A stretch of DNA of 8,885 nucleotides from an uncultured Kouleothrix sp. (GTDB lineage Bacteria > Chloroflexota > Chloroflexia > Chloroflexales > Roseiflexaceae). The position numbers and the translations under genes were made by a program. The stretch's first letter is position 1, and each line of letters opens with the position of its first letter. The notes under the pieces were generated by a model. That model saw only the letters and a list, made by a program, of their open reading frames with translations. It had not been told where the DNA came from and did not search any database. Location: contig CALLYN010001119.1 of assembly GCA_937858455.1 (NCBI GenBank), positions 1 through 8,885 on the forward strand. The letters are read 5' to 3'. Below are positions 1 through 5,795 of this stretch, one piece after another.

Positions 1-1
1 G

Positions 2-796
2 GTGCACTGCTGGATGCTGGTGATGGCCGGCACGGCGCTGGTGATGGCCGGCTTCGGCGTGTGGCACTGGCGCGTGCTGCCGCCGGGCGCGCCGTCGTCG
101 CTGCAGGGCCAGGGCTTTCGCGCGGCCTTCCCGGCGCTGCGCGAATCCTGGGTCACGTTCTTCCAGAAGCCGCAGATCTGGATGATGCTGGCCGTCATCT
201 TCTTCTACCGCTTTGGTGAAGGCTTCATCGAGAAGTTCGGGCCGCTCTTCCTGCTCGATGCGCGCGAGCTTGGTGGCCTGGCTCTGGGCAATGAAGCGCT
301 GGGCCACATCAACGGCAGTGTGGGCACCATCTCCTTCATCGCTGGCGCCTTCCTCGGCGGCTTCCTCGCCGCCAAGATGACGCTGCCGCGGGCCTTCTTC
401 ATCCTGGCGCTGGTGCTCAACATCCCGCACCTCACCTACTTCTACCTGGCCCAGACCATGCCCACCGACCCCTGGGTCATTGGTAGCATCGTCTCGATCG
501 AGAAGTTCGGCTTTGGCATGGGCTCGGTGGGCCACATGCTCTACATGATGCAGCAGGTGGCACCGGGCCCCTTCAAGATGACGCACTACGCCATGGCCAC
601 CGGCGTGATGGCGCTGACCAAATGGGGCACGGGCACCGTGAGCAGTTGGTTGTGGTCGGGCGTCAACCACAGCTACAACAGCTTCTTCGGCTGGGTGCTG
701 GTGTTCTCGATCCCGCCGGTGATCCTGGCCTTCCTGGCGCCCTTCCCGCAGAAGGCGACGGACGACGACGAAGGCTCACCCCCCGCTGGCCACTGA
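2..796 (+). CDS. AmpG-like MFS transporter, C-terminal part (5' truncated by window edge)
   Basis: This is a polytopic inner-membrane protein of the major facilitator superfamily; 264 residues are visible and the frame is open at the left edge, so the GTG at position 2 is probably not the start. Hydrophobic segments lie near residues 5-22, 58-72, 100-122, 128-150, 158-180, 195-215 and 228-250, which fits the last part of the N-half plus the C-terminal six-helix half of a 12-TM carrier. The stretch around residues 56-84 (KPQIWMMLAVIFFYRFGEGF and following), the glycine-rich helix near residue 115 and the MMQQ / THYAMATG region resemble the AmpG/PAT branch of MFS. The substrate cannot be read from sequence; related genes in Verrucomicrobia often sit in sugar-utilisation loci (known context, used here as inference). 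The tail is acidic (DDDE). It is convergent with the GPH symporter, 84 bp away. Family assignment is fairly sure, substrate unknown. Confidence 0.8.
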   Translation: MHCWMLVMAGTALVMAGFGVWHWRVLPPGAPSSLQGQGFRAAFPALRESWVTFFQKPQIWMMLAVIFFYRFGEGFIEKFGPLFLLDARELGGLALGNEALGHINGSVGTISFIAGAFLGGFLAAKMTLPRAFFILALVLNIPHLTYFYLAQTMPTDPWVIGSIVSIEKFGFGMGSVGHMLYMMQQVAPGPFKMTHYAMATGVMALTKWGTGTVSSWLWSGVNHSYNSFFGWVLVFSIPPVILAFLAPFPQKATDDDEGSPPAGH

Positions 797-880
797 GCCG
801 CGCAGCGGCAGAGCGTGCACGCCGCCGATGTCTGCGCCTGCCGACAAGATCCCAGACGGGCGTGAACCAGGCCCGCTCGC

Positions 881-2056
881 TCAGACCGTGCCGCGTCGCG
901 CCTCCAACTGGCGGCGCGTCTCGCGCATGCCCTCTTCGGTCAGCGGCACGCGTGAGATGAAGTAGATCGCCACCAGGATGCCCGCGACCGGGATGCCCGA
1001 CAGCAGCACCCGGATCATGAAGAGCGAGTCGGGGCTCTGCACGGGCAACTTCGAGTCGAAGCCGGTGAACTGCAGCACCCAGCCCGAGCCGCCATTCCCA
1101 AGCGCGATGGCCAGCTTGAAGATCCAGGACTGGCAGGCCGAGAACGAGCCCTCGCGGCGTTGGCCGGTTTCGAGCTCGTCGGTATCGAAGACGTCGGCCA
1201 TGGTCGAGCCGAACAGGGTCCAGAAGCCGGCCGACGTGAAGGCCGTGCAGCCGCTGGCCAGCAGTTGCAGCGCCGGGTAGTTGGGGTTGTAAAACCACCA
1301 GTCACCGACGAAGGCGCCAACGGCCAGCATGAGCATGACGCGGATGGCATTGCGCTTGCCCACGCGCTTGGCCACGCCGGCCGCAAAGGGAATGCCCATC
1401 AGGCCCATCACCATGCCCGCCAACCCCATGCCCGAGTTCCATTGCGTGCCCAGGGCGACGTCGCCCTGGCAGACGTAGTAGAGCGTGGCGTAGTAGCCCA
1501 GCGTGCCCACCATCGACGTGGCCAGGCCATAGCTCAGCATGGTGCCCAGCATGAACCGGAACGGCCGGTTCTGCAGTGTGCGGTAGAGCGTGTCCTTGAA
1601 GGGCACGGGCGCCTGCGTCTGGCGCACAAACTTCTCGTAGTAGCGCTCACGCGTCAGCAGGAAGATGGCGATGGACACCGCCACCATCACCGCCCCGAGC
1701 AGCGAGCAATAGACCTGTGCGCCGCGCAGGATGTCGGGCTTGCCGGAGGCGTCGTTGAAGACGGCCAGGGTCGTGAACTGCGCGGCCACGAACATCGCCA
1801 GCTCGGGAATCTTCTGGATCGCGCTCTTCACGGCCTGCACGCTGGTGCGCTCATGATAGTCCGGCGTGAGCTCGGCCCCAAGGCTGTTCCAGGGCATGTA
1901 GAAGCAGCTCATCAAGGGCACGTACAGGCAGGTGGAGACGAGCAGGAAAGCAAAGTACTGCCCCTCGGTCCAGTCCCGCCCCACCGCAAACATCAGCGGC
2001 AGGCCGATGCCGGCGAGGATGCCGCCGACCAGGATGAAGGGGCGGCGGCGGCCGAA
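881..2056 (-). CDS. GPH-family sugar:cation symporter (MFS), N-terminus lost at sequence junction
   Basis: This is the C-terminal ~390 residues of a glycoside-pentoside-hexuronide:cation symporter (MelB-like MFS), an inner-membrane carrier that usually takes up sugars with Na+ or H+. Reading from the right, homology starts abruptly at FGRRRPFILVGG, the loop that normally follows a DPxxGxxSDxTxxxxG segment. It continues through a MPWNSLGAELTPDYHERTS motif (the conserved ELTPDYxER loop of the family), and then several membrane helices to a charged C-terminal tail. The residues just upstream of GRRRP do not fit the family: the expected Asp-rich loop and all earlier helices are missing, although the frame stays open into antisense of mutS as far as 2743. 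The gene is therefore truncated at about 2056, most likely by an artificial join. Stop TGA is at 881-883. The substrate is not determinable. Confidence 0.82.
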   Translation of the reverse strand, partial: FGRRRPFILVGGILAGIGLPLMFAVGRDWTEGQYFAFLLVSTCLYVPLMSCFYMPWNSLGAELTPDYHERTSVQAVKSAIQKIPELAMFVAAQFTTLAVFNDASGKPDILRGAQVYCSLLGAVMVAVSIAIFLLTRERYYEKFVRQTQAPVPFKDTLYRTLQNRPFRFMLGTMLSYGLATSMVGTLGYYATLYYVCQGDVALGTQWNSGMGLAGMVMGLMGIPFAAGVAKRVGKRNAIRVMLMLAVGAFVGDWWFYNPNYPALQLLASGCTAFTSAGFWTLFGSTMADVFDTDELETGQRREGSFSACQSWIFKLAIALGNGGSGWVLQFTGFDSKLPVQSPDSLFMIRVLLSGIPVAGILVAIYFISRVPLTEEGMRETRRQLEARRGTV

Positions 2057-2130
2057 GCAAGCCATGATCCCGCAGATGCAGCGCGCGACGCCGATGGTGC
2101 GAATTGGCAGATCGAGGAAGAACTTCACGA
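2045..2130. other. Breakpoint between two unrelated DNA segments
   Basis: GPH symporter homology on the - strand stops at the GRRRP motif (about 2053). The mutS reading frame on the + strand is open through this point, but clear MutS homology is visible only from about 2363. Both genes lack their N-terminal parts, and both missing parts would have to lie across the same point. The bases 2041-2056 are a GGC-rich low-complexity stretch that could have served as a false overlap during assembly. The exact boundary within the interval is not certain. Confidence 0.75.
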
Positions 2131-3844
2131 CAGCACCCCCCGGCAGGTTTCCTCCGCACAGCCGAGCCTGCGCGAGCAGCGCGAGGCGCACCGGCGGGCC
2201 GCACCTCGCTATGCCGACGACGACCTGTTTGGCGAGGGCGATTGGGACGAGCAGCCTGCCGCCCGCGCTACGAGCCGGCCGCTGAAAACTGCGCCGGCCG
2301 CTCGAATGGCGGTCGAGGCCCGCGCCGCCCCTGCTGCTCAGCCCTCTGCGCCCAGCGCTCAGCTCGACGCGTGCGCCGATGTGCTGGCGTTCCTCGAGGC
2401 GGCGCTCGACGATGACCCGCCGGCGCTGCTGGGGGCTTCGAACTACCTGCGCGCCGCCGAAGAGAATGGCGAGCAGCCGCGCCGGGTGATCCGCCCTGGC
2501 TTCGACCAGCACATGGACGACATCATCGAGCGCAGCTTGAGCGCGCAGGCGTGGATCAACGAGCTGGAGCCGATCGAGCAGGAGCGCAGCGGCATCAAGT
2601 CGCTGCGCGTGGGCTACAACAAAGTGTTTGGCTACTATATCGAGGTTTCGCGCAGCTTCGCCGACAAAGTGCCTGCCGACTATATTCGCAAGCAGACGCT
2701 CACCACCGGCGAGCGCTACATCACCCCAGCGCTGAAAGAGCACGAGGACGTGGTGCTGCGCGCCAAGGAGAAATTAAACGAGCTCGAGCTCGACGTGTTC
2801 CGGCGCGTGTGTGCCCAGGTTGCGGCGCAGGGCCAGCGGCTGCTGGCGACGGCGCGCGCCCTGGCCGAGATCGACGTGTACGCCGCCCTGGGCGAGGCGG
2901 CGGTGCGCGGGCGCTATGTGCGGCCCGAGCTGAACGACAGCACGCAGCTGCGGATCGTCGGCGGCAGGCACCCGGTGGTCGAGCAGCACCTCGACGAGCT
3001 GTTTATCGCCAACGACACCGCGCTCGATGCCGACGAGCAGCAGATCGTGCTGATCACCGGCCCAAACATGGCCGGCAAGAGCACGGTGATGCGCCAGGTG
3101 GCGCTGATTGTGCTGATGGCGCAGATCGGGTCGTTTGTGCCGGCCGACGAAGCCGCGATCGGCCTGGTTGACCGAATCTTCACGCGCATTGGCGCGCAAG
3201 ACGACATCGCCACCGGCCAGAGCACGTTCATGGTCGAGATGACCGAAACGGCCGCGCTGCTAGTGCAGAGCACGCGGCGCAGCCTGATCGTGCTCGACGA
3301 AGTGGGGCGCGGCACCAGCACCTACGACGGCATGGCCATCGCGCGTGCGGTAGTTGAGTACCTGCACAACGAGCCGCGGCTCGGCTGCCGCACGCTGTTC
3401 GCTACCCACTACCACGAGCTTACCGAGCTGGAACAGACACTGCCGCGCGTGAAGAACTACCACATGGCTGCAGTCGAGCAGGAGGATGGTGTGGTATTCT
3501 TACACGAGCTGCGGCGAGGCGGCGTCGACCGCTCGTATGGTATCCATGTGGCCGAGCTCGCCGGCATCCCGCGCGCAGTGATCCGCCGCGCCAGCGAGCT
3601 GCTGGCCGATCTCGAGAGCCGGAAGCGGCGCGCCGAGGGCCACGAGCCGGCGGGCGCTCAGCCGCGCGAAGCCCCATCGCCCAGGCGAACGAACGCCCAG
3701 CCAGCGGGCGGCGGCCAGCTGTCGCTGTTCGACCTTGCGCCTAATCCAGTGGTCGAGCTGCTGCGACGCCTGAATGTCAACGAGCTGACGCCGATCGAGG
3801 CGCTGACCAAATTGTACGAGCTGCAAAAGCTGGCAGGTCAATAA
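2057..3844 (+). CDS. mutS: DNA mismatch repair protein MutS, N-terminal domains missing
   Basis: MutS recognises mismatches as a dimer and uses its ABC-type ATPase to signal to MutL. Seen here are the end of the core domain (from about 2363), the clamp region (RSGIKSLRVGYNKVFGYYIE, then ERYITPALKEHED) and the complete ATPase: Walker A GPNMAGKST at 3059-3085, FMVEMTE, Walker B IVLDEVGRG with the catalytic Asp-Glu at 3296-3301, signature GRGTSTYDG, the H-loop ATHYHELTE, and a helix-turn-helix end. Near the C-terminus QLSLF matches a beta-clamp binding motif. The mismatch-binding domain I, connector II and much of domain III are absent because the gene runs into the junction; the start given is the likely limit of this DNA, not a start codon. 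Residues encoded before 2363 form an Ala/Pro/acidic low-complexity segment, and about 17 extra residues follow DDDPPALLG (2416-2490). The wording resembles Roseiflexus-type Chloroflexi MutS. Identification is certain; the 5' limit is not. Confidence 0.93.
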   Translation, partial: ASHDPADAARDADGANWQIEEELHDSTPRQVSSAQPSLREQREAHRRAAPRYADDDLFGEGDWDEQPAARATSRPLKTAPAARMAVEARAAPAAQPSAPSAQLDACADVLAFLEAALDDDPPALLGASNYLRAAEENGEQPRRVIRPGFDQHMDDIIERSLSAQAWINELEPIEQERSGIKSLRVGYNKVFGYYIEVSRSFADKVPADYIRKQTLTTGERYITPALKEHEDVVLRAKEKLNELELDVFRRVCAQVAAQGQRLLATARALAEIDVYAALGEAAVRGRYVRPELNDSTQLRIVGGRHPVVEQHLDELFIANDTALDADEQQIVLITGPNMAGKSTVMRQVALIVLMAQIGSFVPADEAAIGLVDRIFTRIGAQDDIATGQSTFMVEMTETAALLVQSTRRSLIVLDEVGRGTSTYDGMAIARAVVEYLHNEPRLGCRTLFATHYHELTELEQTLPRVKNYHMAAVEQEDGVVFLHELRRGGVDRSYGIHVAELAGIPRAVIRRASELLADLESRKRRAEGHEPAGAQPREAPSPRRTNAQPAGGGQLSLFDLAPNPVVELLRRLNVNELTPIEALTKLYELQKLAGQ

Positions 3845-3864
3845 TACGAGCTACGCGGTAGAGG

Positions 3865-3890
3865 TCTGGGGCGAAGCAGCCCCAGAAAAT
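3865..3890 (+). terminator. Hairpin after mutS, possible terminator
   Basis: A perfect 8-bp stem (TCTGGGGC / GCCCCAGA) with a 6-nt loop begins 21 bp after the mutS stop. It is followed by AAATTCGTTTGG, a weak T-tract, so it is a plausible but not classical intrinsic terminator. Confidence 0.5.
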
Positions 3891-4048
3891 TCGTTTGGTC
3901 AGTACAGAAAATACTTGAGGCCGCAGGCCATCCAGACCTTCCTGCTGGCGGGTGATCGCATACATTCTAGGAGTTACGCGCTTGCGTTATTCGGCTTCCT
4001 ACAGGTGCGCGATTGAGCCTGCCGCAGCATGGTACGTGTTGATGTTCT

Positions 4049-4085
4049 GTGTCCATTTTCCGCGCGGAGCGCGGAAAATGGACAC
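4049..4085. repeat. Perfect 17-bp inverted repeat with 3-nt loop
   Basis: The left arm GTGTCCATTTTCCGCGC (4049-4065) pairs without mismatch with GCGCGGAAAATGGACAC (4069-4085) around the loop GGA. No T-run follows on either strand, so it is not an obvious intrinsic terminator. It may be a palindromic interspersed repeat, or an operator or processed RNA hairpin; it lies about 115 bp before the regulator start. Confidence 0.8.
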
Positions 4086-4201
4086 GATACCGAGCATAGT
4101 ACCGCTCTGCCGAAGGCTGAGCGCGCCAACTATGTAAATCCTAACATTCTAACAATGAGGCACATTATAGGCCGCGGGGCCGATTGCCCCCTCTGATCAG
4201 C

Positions 4202-4954
4202 ATGCGTACAGATATTTTCACCTCGGTGCATAGCGCCAACCCGCTGGAAGAAACGATCGAGCGCATCGCTGGCGCGATCAAGGCCCGGCTGCTCAGCCCC
4301 GGCGACCGGCTGCCGGCCGAGCGCGACCTGGCGGTGCAGCTGGGCGTGAGCCGCTCGACGCTGCGCGTTGCGCTGCAAAACCTGGTTCAGGCCGGCTGGC
4401 TTGAGGTGCGGCGCGGGCGCAGCGGCGGCGCGTTTGTGGCCCGCTGGCCGCTGATGCCTGGCCCGCGCCATTTGCCCGAGGTGCTGACGCGCCATCGTGA
4501 GGGGCTACCGGCGCTGCTTGATTACCGCCGCGCGGTTGAGAGCGCGGCGGCAGCGTTTGCAGCCGAGCGCGCGACATCCGCCGAGATCGCCGAGCTAGAA
4601 GGGCTGACCGGCGCGATCGATGGGCGTGAGAACGATTTTGAGGCCTACCGCGCCGGCGACGCGCGCTTCCACATTGGCATCGCGCGCGCCGCCCACAGCC
4701 CGCGCCTGCTCGAGGCAGTGACCGAGGTTCAATCGGCCATGACCGAAGTGCTCGACGTGATCATCTACCACTCGGTGCAGGTGCTGGGCCACTCGACCGA
4801 CTACCACTGGCGGATCGTCGACGCCATTCGCACCCGCGAGCCCGAGGCTGCGCGCCGCTCGATGCTCGACCATATCATGGCGACCGAGAATGTGATCTAT
4901 GGCCTGGTTCCCGAGATCATTCTGGCGTCGGAGGCGGGCTCGCCAGGCACCTGA
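4202..4954 (+). CDS. GntR-family transcriptional regulator, FadR/FCD subfamily
   Basis: This is a 250-residue DNA-binding regulator with a GntR winged helix-turn-helix (residues about 15-80; LPAERDLAVQLGVSRSTLR and then the wing GRSGGAFV) followed by an all-helical FCD ligand domain (about 100-235). Candidate FCD metal/ligand residues are D153 and H157 (DARFH), H202 (YHWRIVDAI) and H224 (MLDHI), matching the usual Asp-His-His-His set, so it probably senses a small carboxylic acid through a bound metal ion (family knowledge). The ATG at 4202 was chosen; an in-frame TTG at 4184 would add six residues, and neither has a strong Shine-Dalgarno sequence. It stands alone: mutS ends 357 bp upstream and the next + strand neighbour is far away, so the neighbours do not reveal its target genes. 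A strong hairpin follows at 4994-5024. Family is certain, effector and regulon unknown. Confidence 0.9.
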   Translation: MRTDIFTSVHSANPLEETIERIAGAIKARLLSPGDRLPAERDLAVQLGVSRSTLRVALQNLVQAGWLEVRRGRSGGAFVARWPLMPGPRHLPEVLTRHREGLPALLDYRRAVESAAAAFAAERATSAEIAELEGLTGAIDGRENDFEAYRAGDARFHIGIARAAHSPRLLEAVTEVQSAMTEVLDVIIYHSVQVLGHSTDYHWRIVDAIRTREPEAARRSMLDHIMATENVIYGLVPEIILASEAGSPGT

Positions 4955-4993
4955 GCGGAGCTATACCAACTCCGTTTATCGCTTGCTTTCGTG

Positions 4994-5024
4994 ATGCCCT
5001 GCCCGGCCAAGCCGGACAGGGCAT
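4994..5024 (+). terminator. Hairpin downstream of the GntR regulator
   Basis: A 14-bp stem with one C/A mismatch (ATGCCCTGCCCGGC against GCCGGACAGGGCAT) and a CAA loop begins 39 bp after the regulator stop. The following bases are TATACGCTG, without a T-run, so termination ability is uncertain. Confidence 0.45.
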
Positions 5025-5053
5025 TATACGCTGTTCGCTTGATCACGTATAGC

Positions 5054-5094
5054 TTGTGTTGCACGACGTGGCGAAGCCACGTCGTGCAACACAA
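5054..5094. repeat. Perfect 19-bp stem hairpin, copy A
   Basis: TTGTGTTGCACGACGTGGC (5054-5072) pairs fully with 5076-5094 around a GAA loop. The outer 11 bp are shared with the hairpin at 5671-5711, while the inner 8 bp differ but still pair. Confidence 0.9.
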
Positions 5095-5101
5095 TCAGAA
5101 A

Positions 5102-5128
5102 TTTGGGGGCGGCGAAGCCGCCCCCAAA
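5102..5128. repeat. 12-bp G-rich hairpin in copy A
   Basis: TTTGGGGGCGGC (5102-5113) pairs perfectly with GCCGCCCCCAAA (5117-5128) around a GAA loop. It is the same core as the hairpins at 5181 and 5724. Confidence 0.85.
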
Positions 5129-5171
5129 CCCCCACCAAAGTGACAGTAATCAAGCGAACTTGGTATTACAA

Positions 5172-5201
5172 AAGAAATTTGGGGGCGGCTTTGCCGCCCC
5201 C
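5172..5201 (-). terminator. G-rich hairpin plus T-rich tail, possible terminator of the HMA gene
   Basis: A perfect 9-bp stem (GGGGGCGGC, 5181-5189, with 5193-5201, loop TTT) lies about 40 bp beyond the HMA gene stop. Read on the - strand it is followed by AAATTTCTTTTG, a T-rich tail, so the repeat may double as an intrinsic terminator. Confidence 0.5.
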
Positions 5202-5240
5202 GAGCCCGGCCATACATCAAGCGATCAGCCGGATTTGGTA

Positions 5241-5456
5241 TTATGCCAGCACCGCCACCTGCTCGTAGCCGGCGTCGTTGATCGCCTGGATCAGCGTCTC
5301 GAGGTTCGCACGGCCATCGTGCTCGATGCGCACGCTTTTGTCGGCCAGGTTCACCACCACCATCCGCACGCCTGGCACCTCGTTCACAGTTCGGCTTATA
5401 TTGCGCACGCTCTGGTCGCCCGATACTTCGGGAACGAGCAGCTGCTCGATTGCCAT
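5241..5456 (-). CDS. Small HMA-fold protein lacking the CxxC metal site
   Basis: A 71-residue protein with the heavy-metal-associated ferredoxin-like pattern: a first strand (IEQLLVPEV), a helix (SVRNISRTVNEVPGV), then strand MVVVNL, strand SVRIEHDG, helix LETLIQAINDAGY and final strand QVAVL. In ordinary copper chaperones the first loop reads P-x-M-x-C-x-x-C-V; here it reads PEVSGDQSV, so the Met and both Cys are replaced (V11, G13, S16). It therefore probably does not bind Cu+ in the usual way and may have a scaffold or protein-binding role (inference). The ATG at 5456 is chosen because AGGAG lies 7 nt upstream (5464-5468 on the + strand); the same frame is open further upstream but its extension has no HMA similarity. 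The stop codon TAA (5241-5243) shares one base with the inverted repeat of copy A. No P-type ATPase or CopY-like regulator is adjacent. Confidence 0.82.
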   Translation of the reverse strand: MAIEQLLVPEVSGDQSVRNISRTVNEVPGVRMVVVNLADKSVRIEHDGRANLETLIQAINDAGYEQVAVLA

Positions 5457-5463
5457 TGGCCTG

Positions 5464-5468
5464 CTCCT
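5464..5468 (-). promoter_or_regulatory. Ribosome binding site of the HMA gene
   Basis: AGGAG on the - strand, 7 nt before the ATG at 5456. It decides the short 71-residue start over the longer open frame. Confidence 0.7.
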
Positions 5469-5670
5469 CTCAAGCTCCCCCGTCCTGCCAGAAGGCACGG
5501 TTCTGTTTCGGGGCTTCGACCTGACACTGTCCGGGCGATATATCGCGCCCGTATGCCGTAAGCCATTTTCGCTTGTTGTGCTCGCAGAGCACAAGACACA
5601 ACCCATCCTGTCAGCAAATAGTATACCGCATTATGGTACTTATACGCTGTTCGCTTGGATCACGTATAGA

Positions 5671-5711
5671 TTGTGTTGCACTGCCTGGCTTCGCCAGGTA
5701 GTGCAACACAA
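5671..5711. repeat. 19-bp stem hairpin, copy B
   Basis: TTGTGTTGCACTGCCTGGC (5671-5689) pairs with 5693-5711 around a TTC loop, with a single G-T wobble. The outer arm is identical to copy A at 5054-5094; the inner 8 bp differ in both arms together. Confidence 0.88.
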
Positions 5712-5742
5712 AAAGAAATTTTGGGGGCGGCGAAGCCGCCCC
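5712..5742 (-). terminator. G-rich hairpin with T-rich tail, possible terminator of the glycosyltransferase
   Basis: An 8-bp stem GGGGCGGC/GCCGCCCC with a GAA loop (5724-5742) lies about 54 bp beyond the glycosyltransferase stop. On the - strand it is followed by CAAAATTTCTTTTTG, a usable T-tract. Confidence 0.55.
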
Positions 5743-5795
5743 GAATCCTGGCCGTACAGCATGTGATCAGCCGGAGAGGAGGTAATTGAAGCATG

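Larger units (their letters stand above)
3845..4201. other. Intergenic region between mutS and the GntR-type regulator
   Basis: About 357 bp without a convincing gene. It holds the terminator-like hairpin just after mutS and a perfect 17-bp inverted repeat near its middle. The last ~70 bp before the regulator are AT-richer, with AACAATG and CATTATAG stretches that could hold a promoter, but no clear -35/-10 pair is seen. Short open frames here cross the palindrome, lack ribosome binding sites and have no recognisable product. Confidence 0.6.
4963..5241. repeat. MITE-like composite palindromic element, copy A
   Basis: Imperfect terminal inverted repeats bound this non-coding block: the left end ATACCAACTCCG...ATCGCTTG (4963-4985) matches the inverse of 5218-5241 (ATACCAAATCCG...ATCGCTTG) at about 20 of 24 positions. 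A second inverted pair lies inside: GTTCGCTTGAT at about 5033-5043 against ATCAAGCGAAC at about 5149-5159, so a smaller unit (about 5027-5168) is nested in it or abuts it. Four GC-rich hairpins fill the block. No transposase frame is present and no clear target-site duplication is visible. The elements are probably non-autonomous and mobilised in trans, or a REP-like structural repeat. Confidence 0.7.
5640..5775. repeat. MITE-like palindromic element, copy B
   Basis: Bases 5640-5681 match 5024-5064 of copy A with one substitution and one inserted base (TTATACGCTGTTCGCTTG, then GATCACGTATAG, then the hairpin arm). After the hairpins, CTGGCCGTACAGCATGTGATCAGCCGG resembles the right end of copy A (5207-5232). 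Compared with A, the copy lacks the first hairpin and one G-rich hairpin. The two copies flank the HMA gene in the same orientation. Confidence 0.72.
5457..5795. other. Non-coding region between the HMA gene and the glycosyltransferase
   Basis: About 340 bp with no gene. Next to the HMA gene are a palindromic CGATATATCG (within 5535-5546) and an 8-bp hairpin TTGTGCTC/GAGCACAA with a GCA loop (5576-5594), which could lie in the HMA leader. A TATACT on the - strand (5620-5625) is a possible -10 box but has no matching -35. Repeat copy B fills about 5640-5775. Confidence 0.6.

Noticed and set aside
797..809. GCCGC-GCA-GCGGC hairpin between the convergent transporters
   Set aside because: Only 5 bp of stem and no T-run; expected by chance at this GC content.
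1160..2056. mutS reading frame extended left to 1160
   Set aside because: This portion is the antisense shadow of the symporter; its His/Gln/Ala-rich translation has no MutS similarity.
881..2743. A single 620-residue - strand protein spanning both sides of the junction
   Set aside because: The part from about 2057 to 2743 is antisense to mutS and has no membrane-protein character; only the part to about 2056 is the symporter.
3952..4137. Small + strand frame of 61 residues between mutS and the regulator
   Set aside because: It crosses the perfect palindrome, lacks a ribosome binding site and has no recognisable domain.
4994..5201. CRISPR-like array of hairpin repeats
   Set aside because: The repeats are palindromes of different length and sequence with no regular spacing, no unique spacers and no cas genes.
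5104..5201. G-quadruplex motifs in the GGGGG runs
   Set aside because: Each run is followed by only one further GG before the complementary C-run; four G-tracts on one strand are not available and hairpin pairing explains them better.
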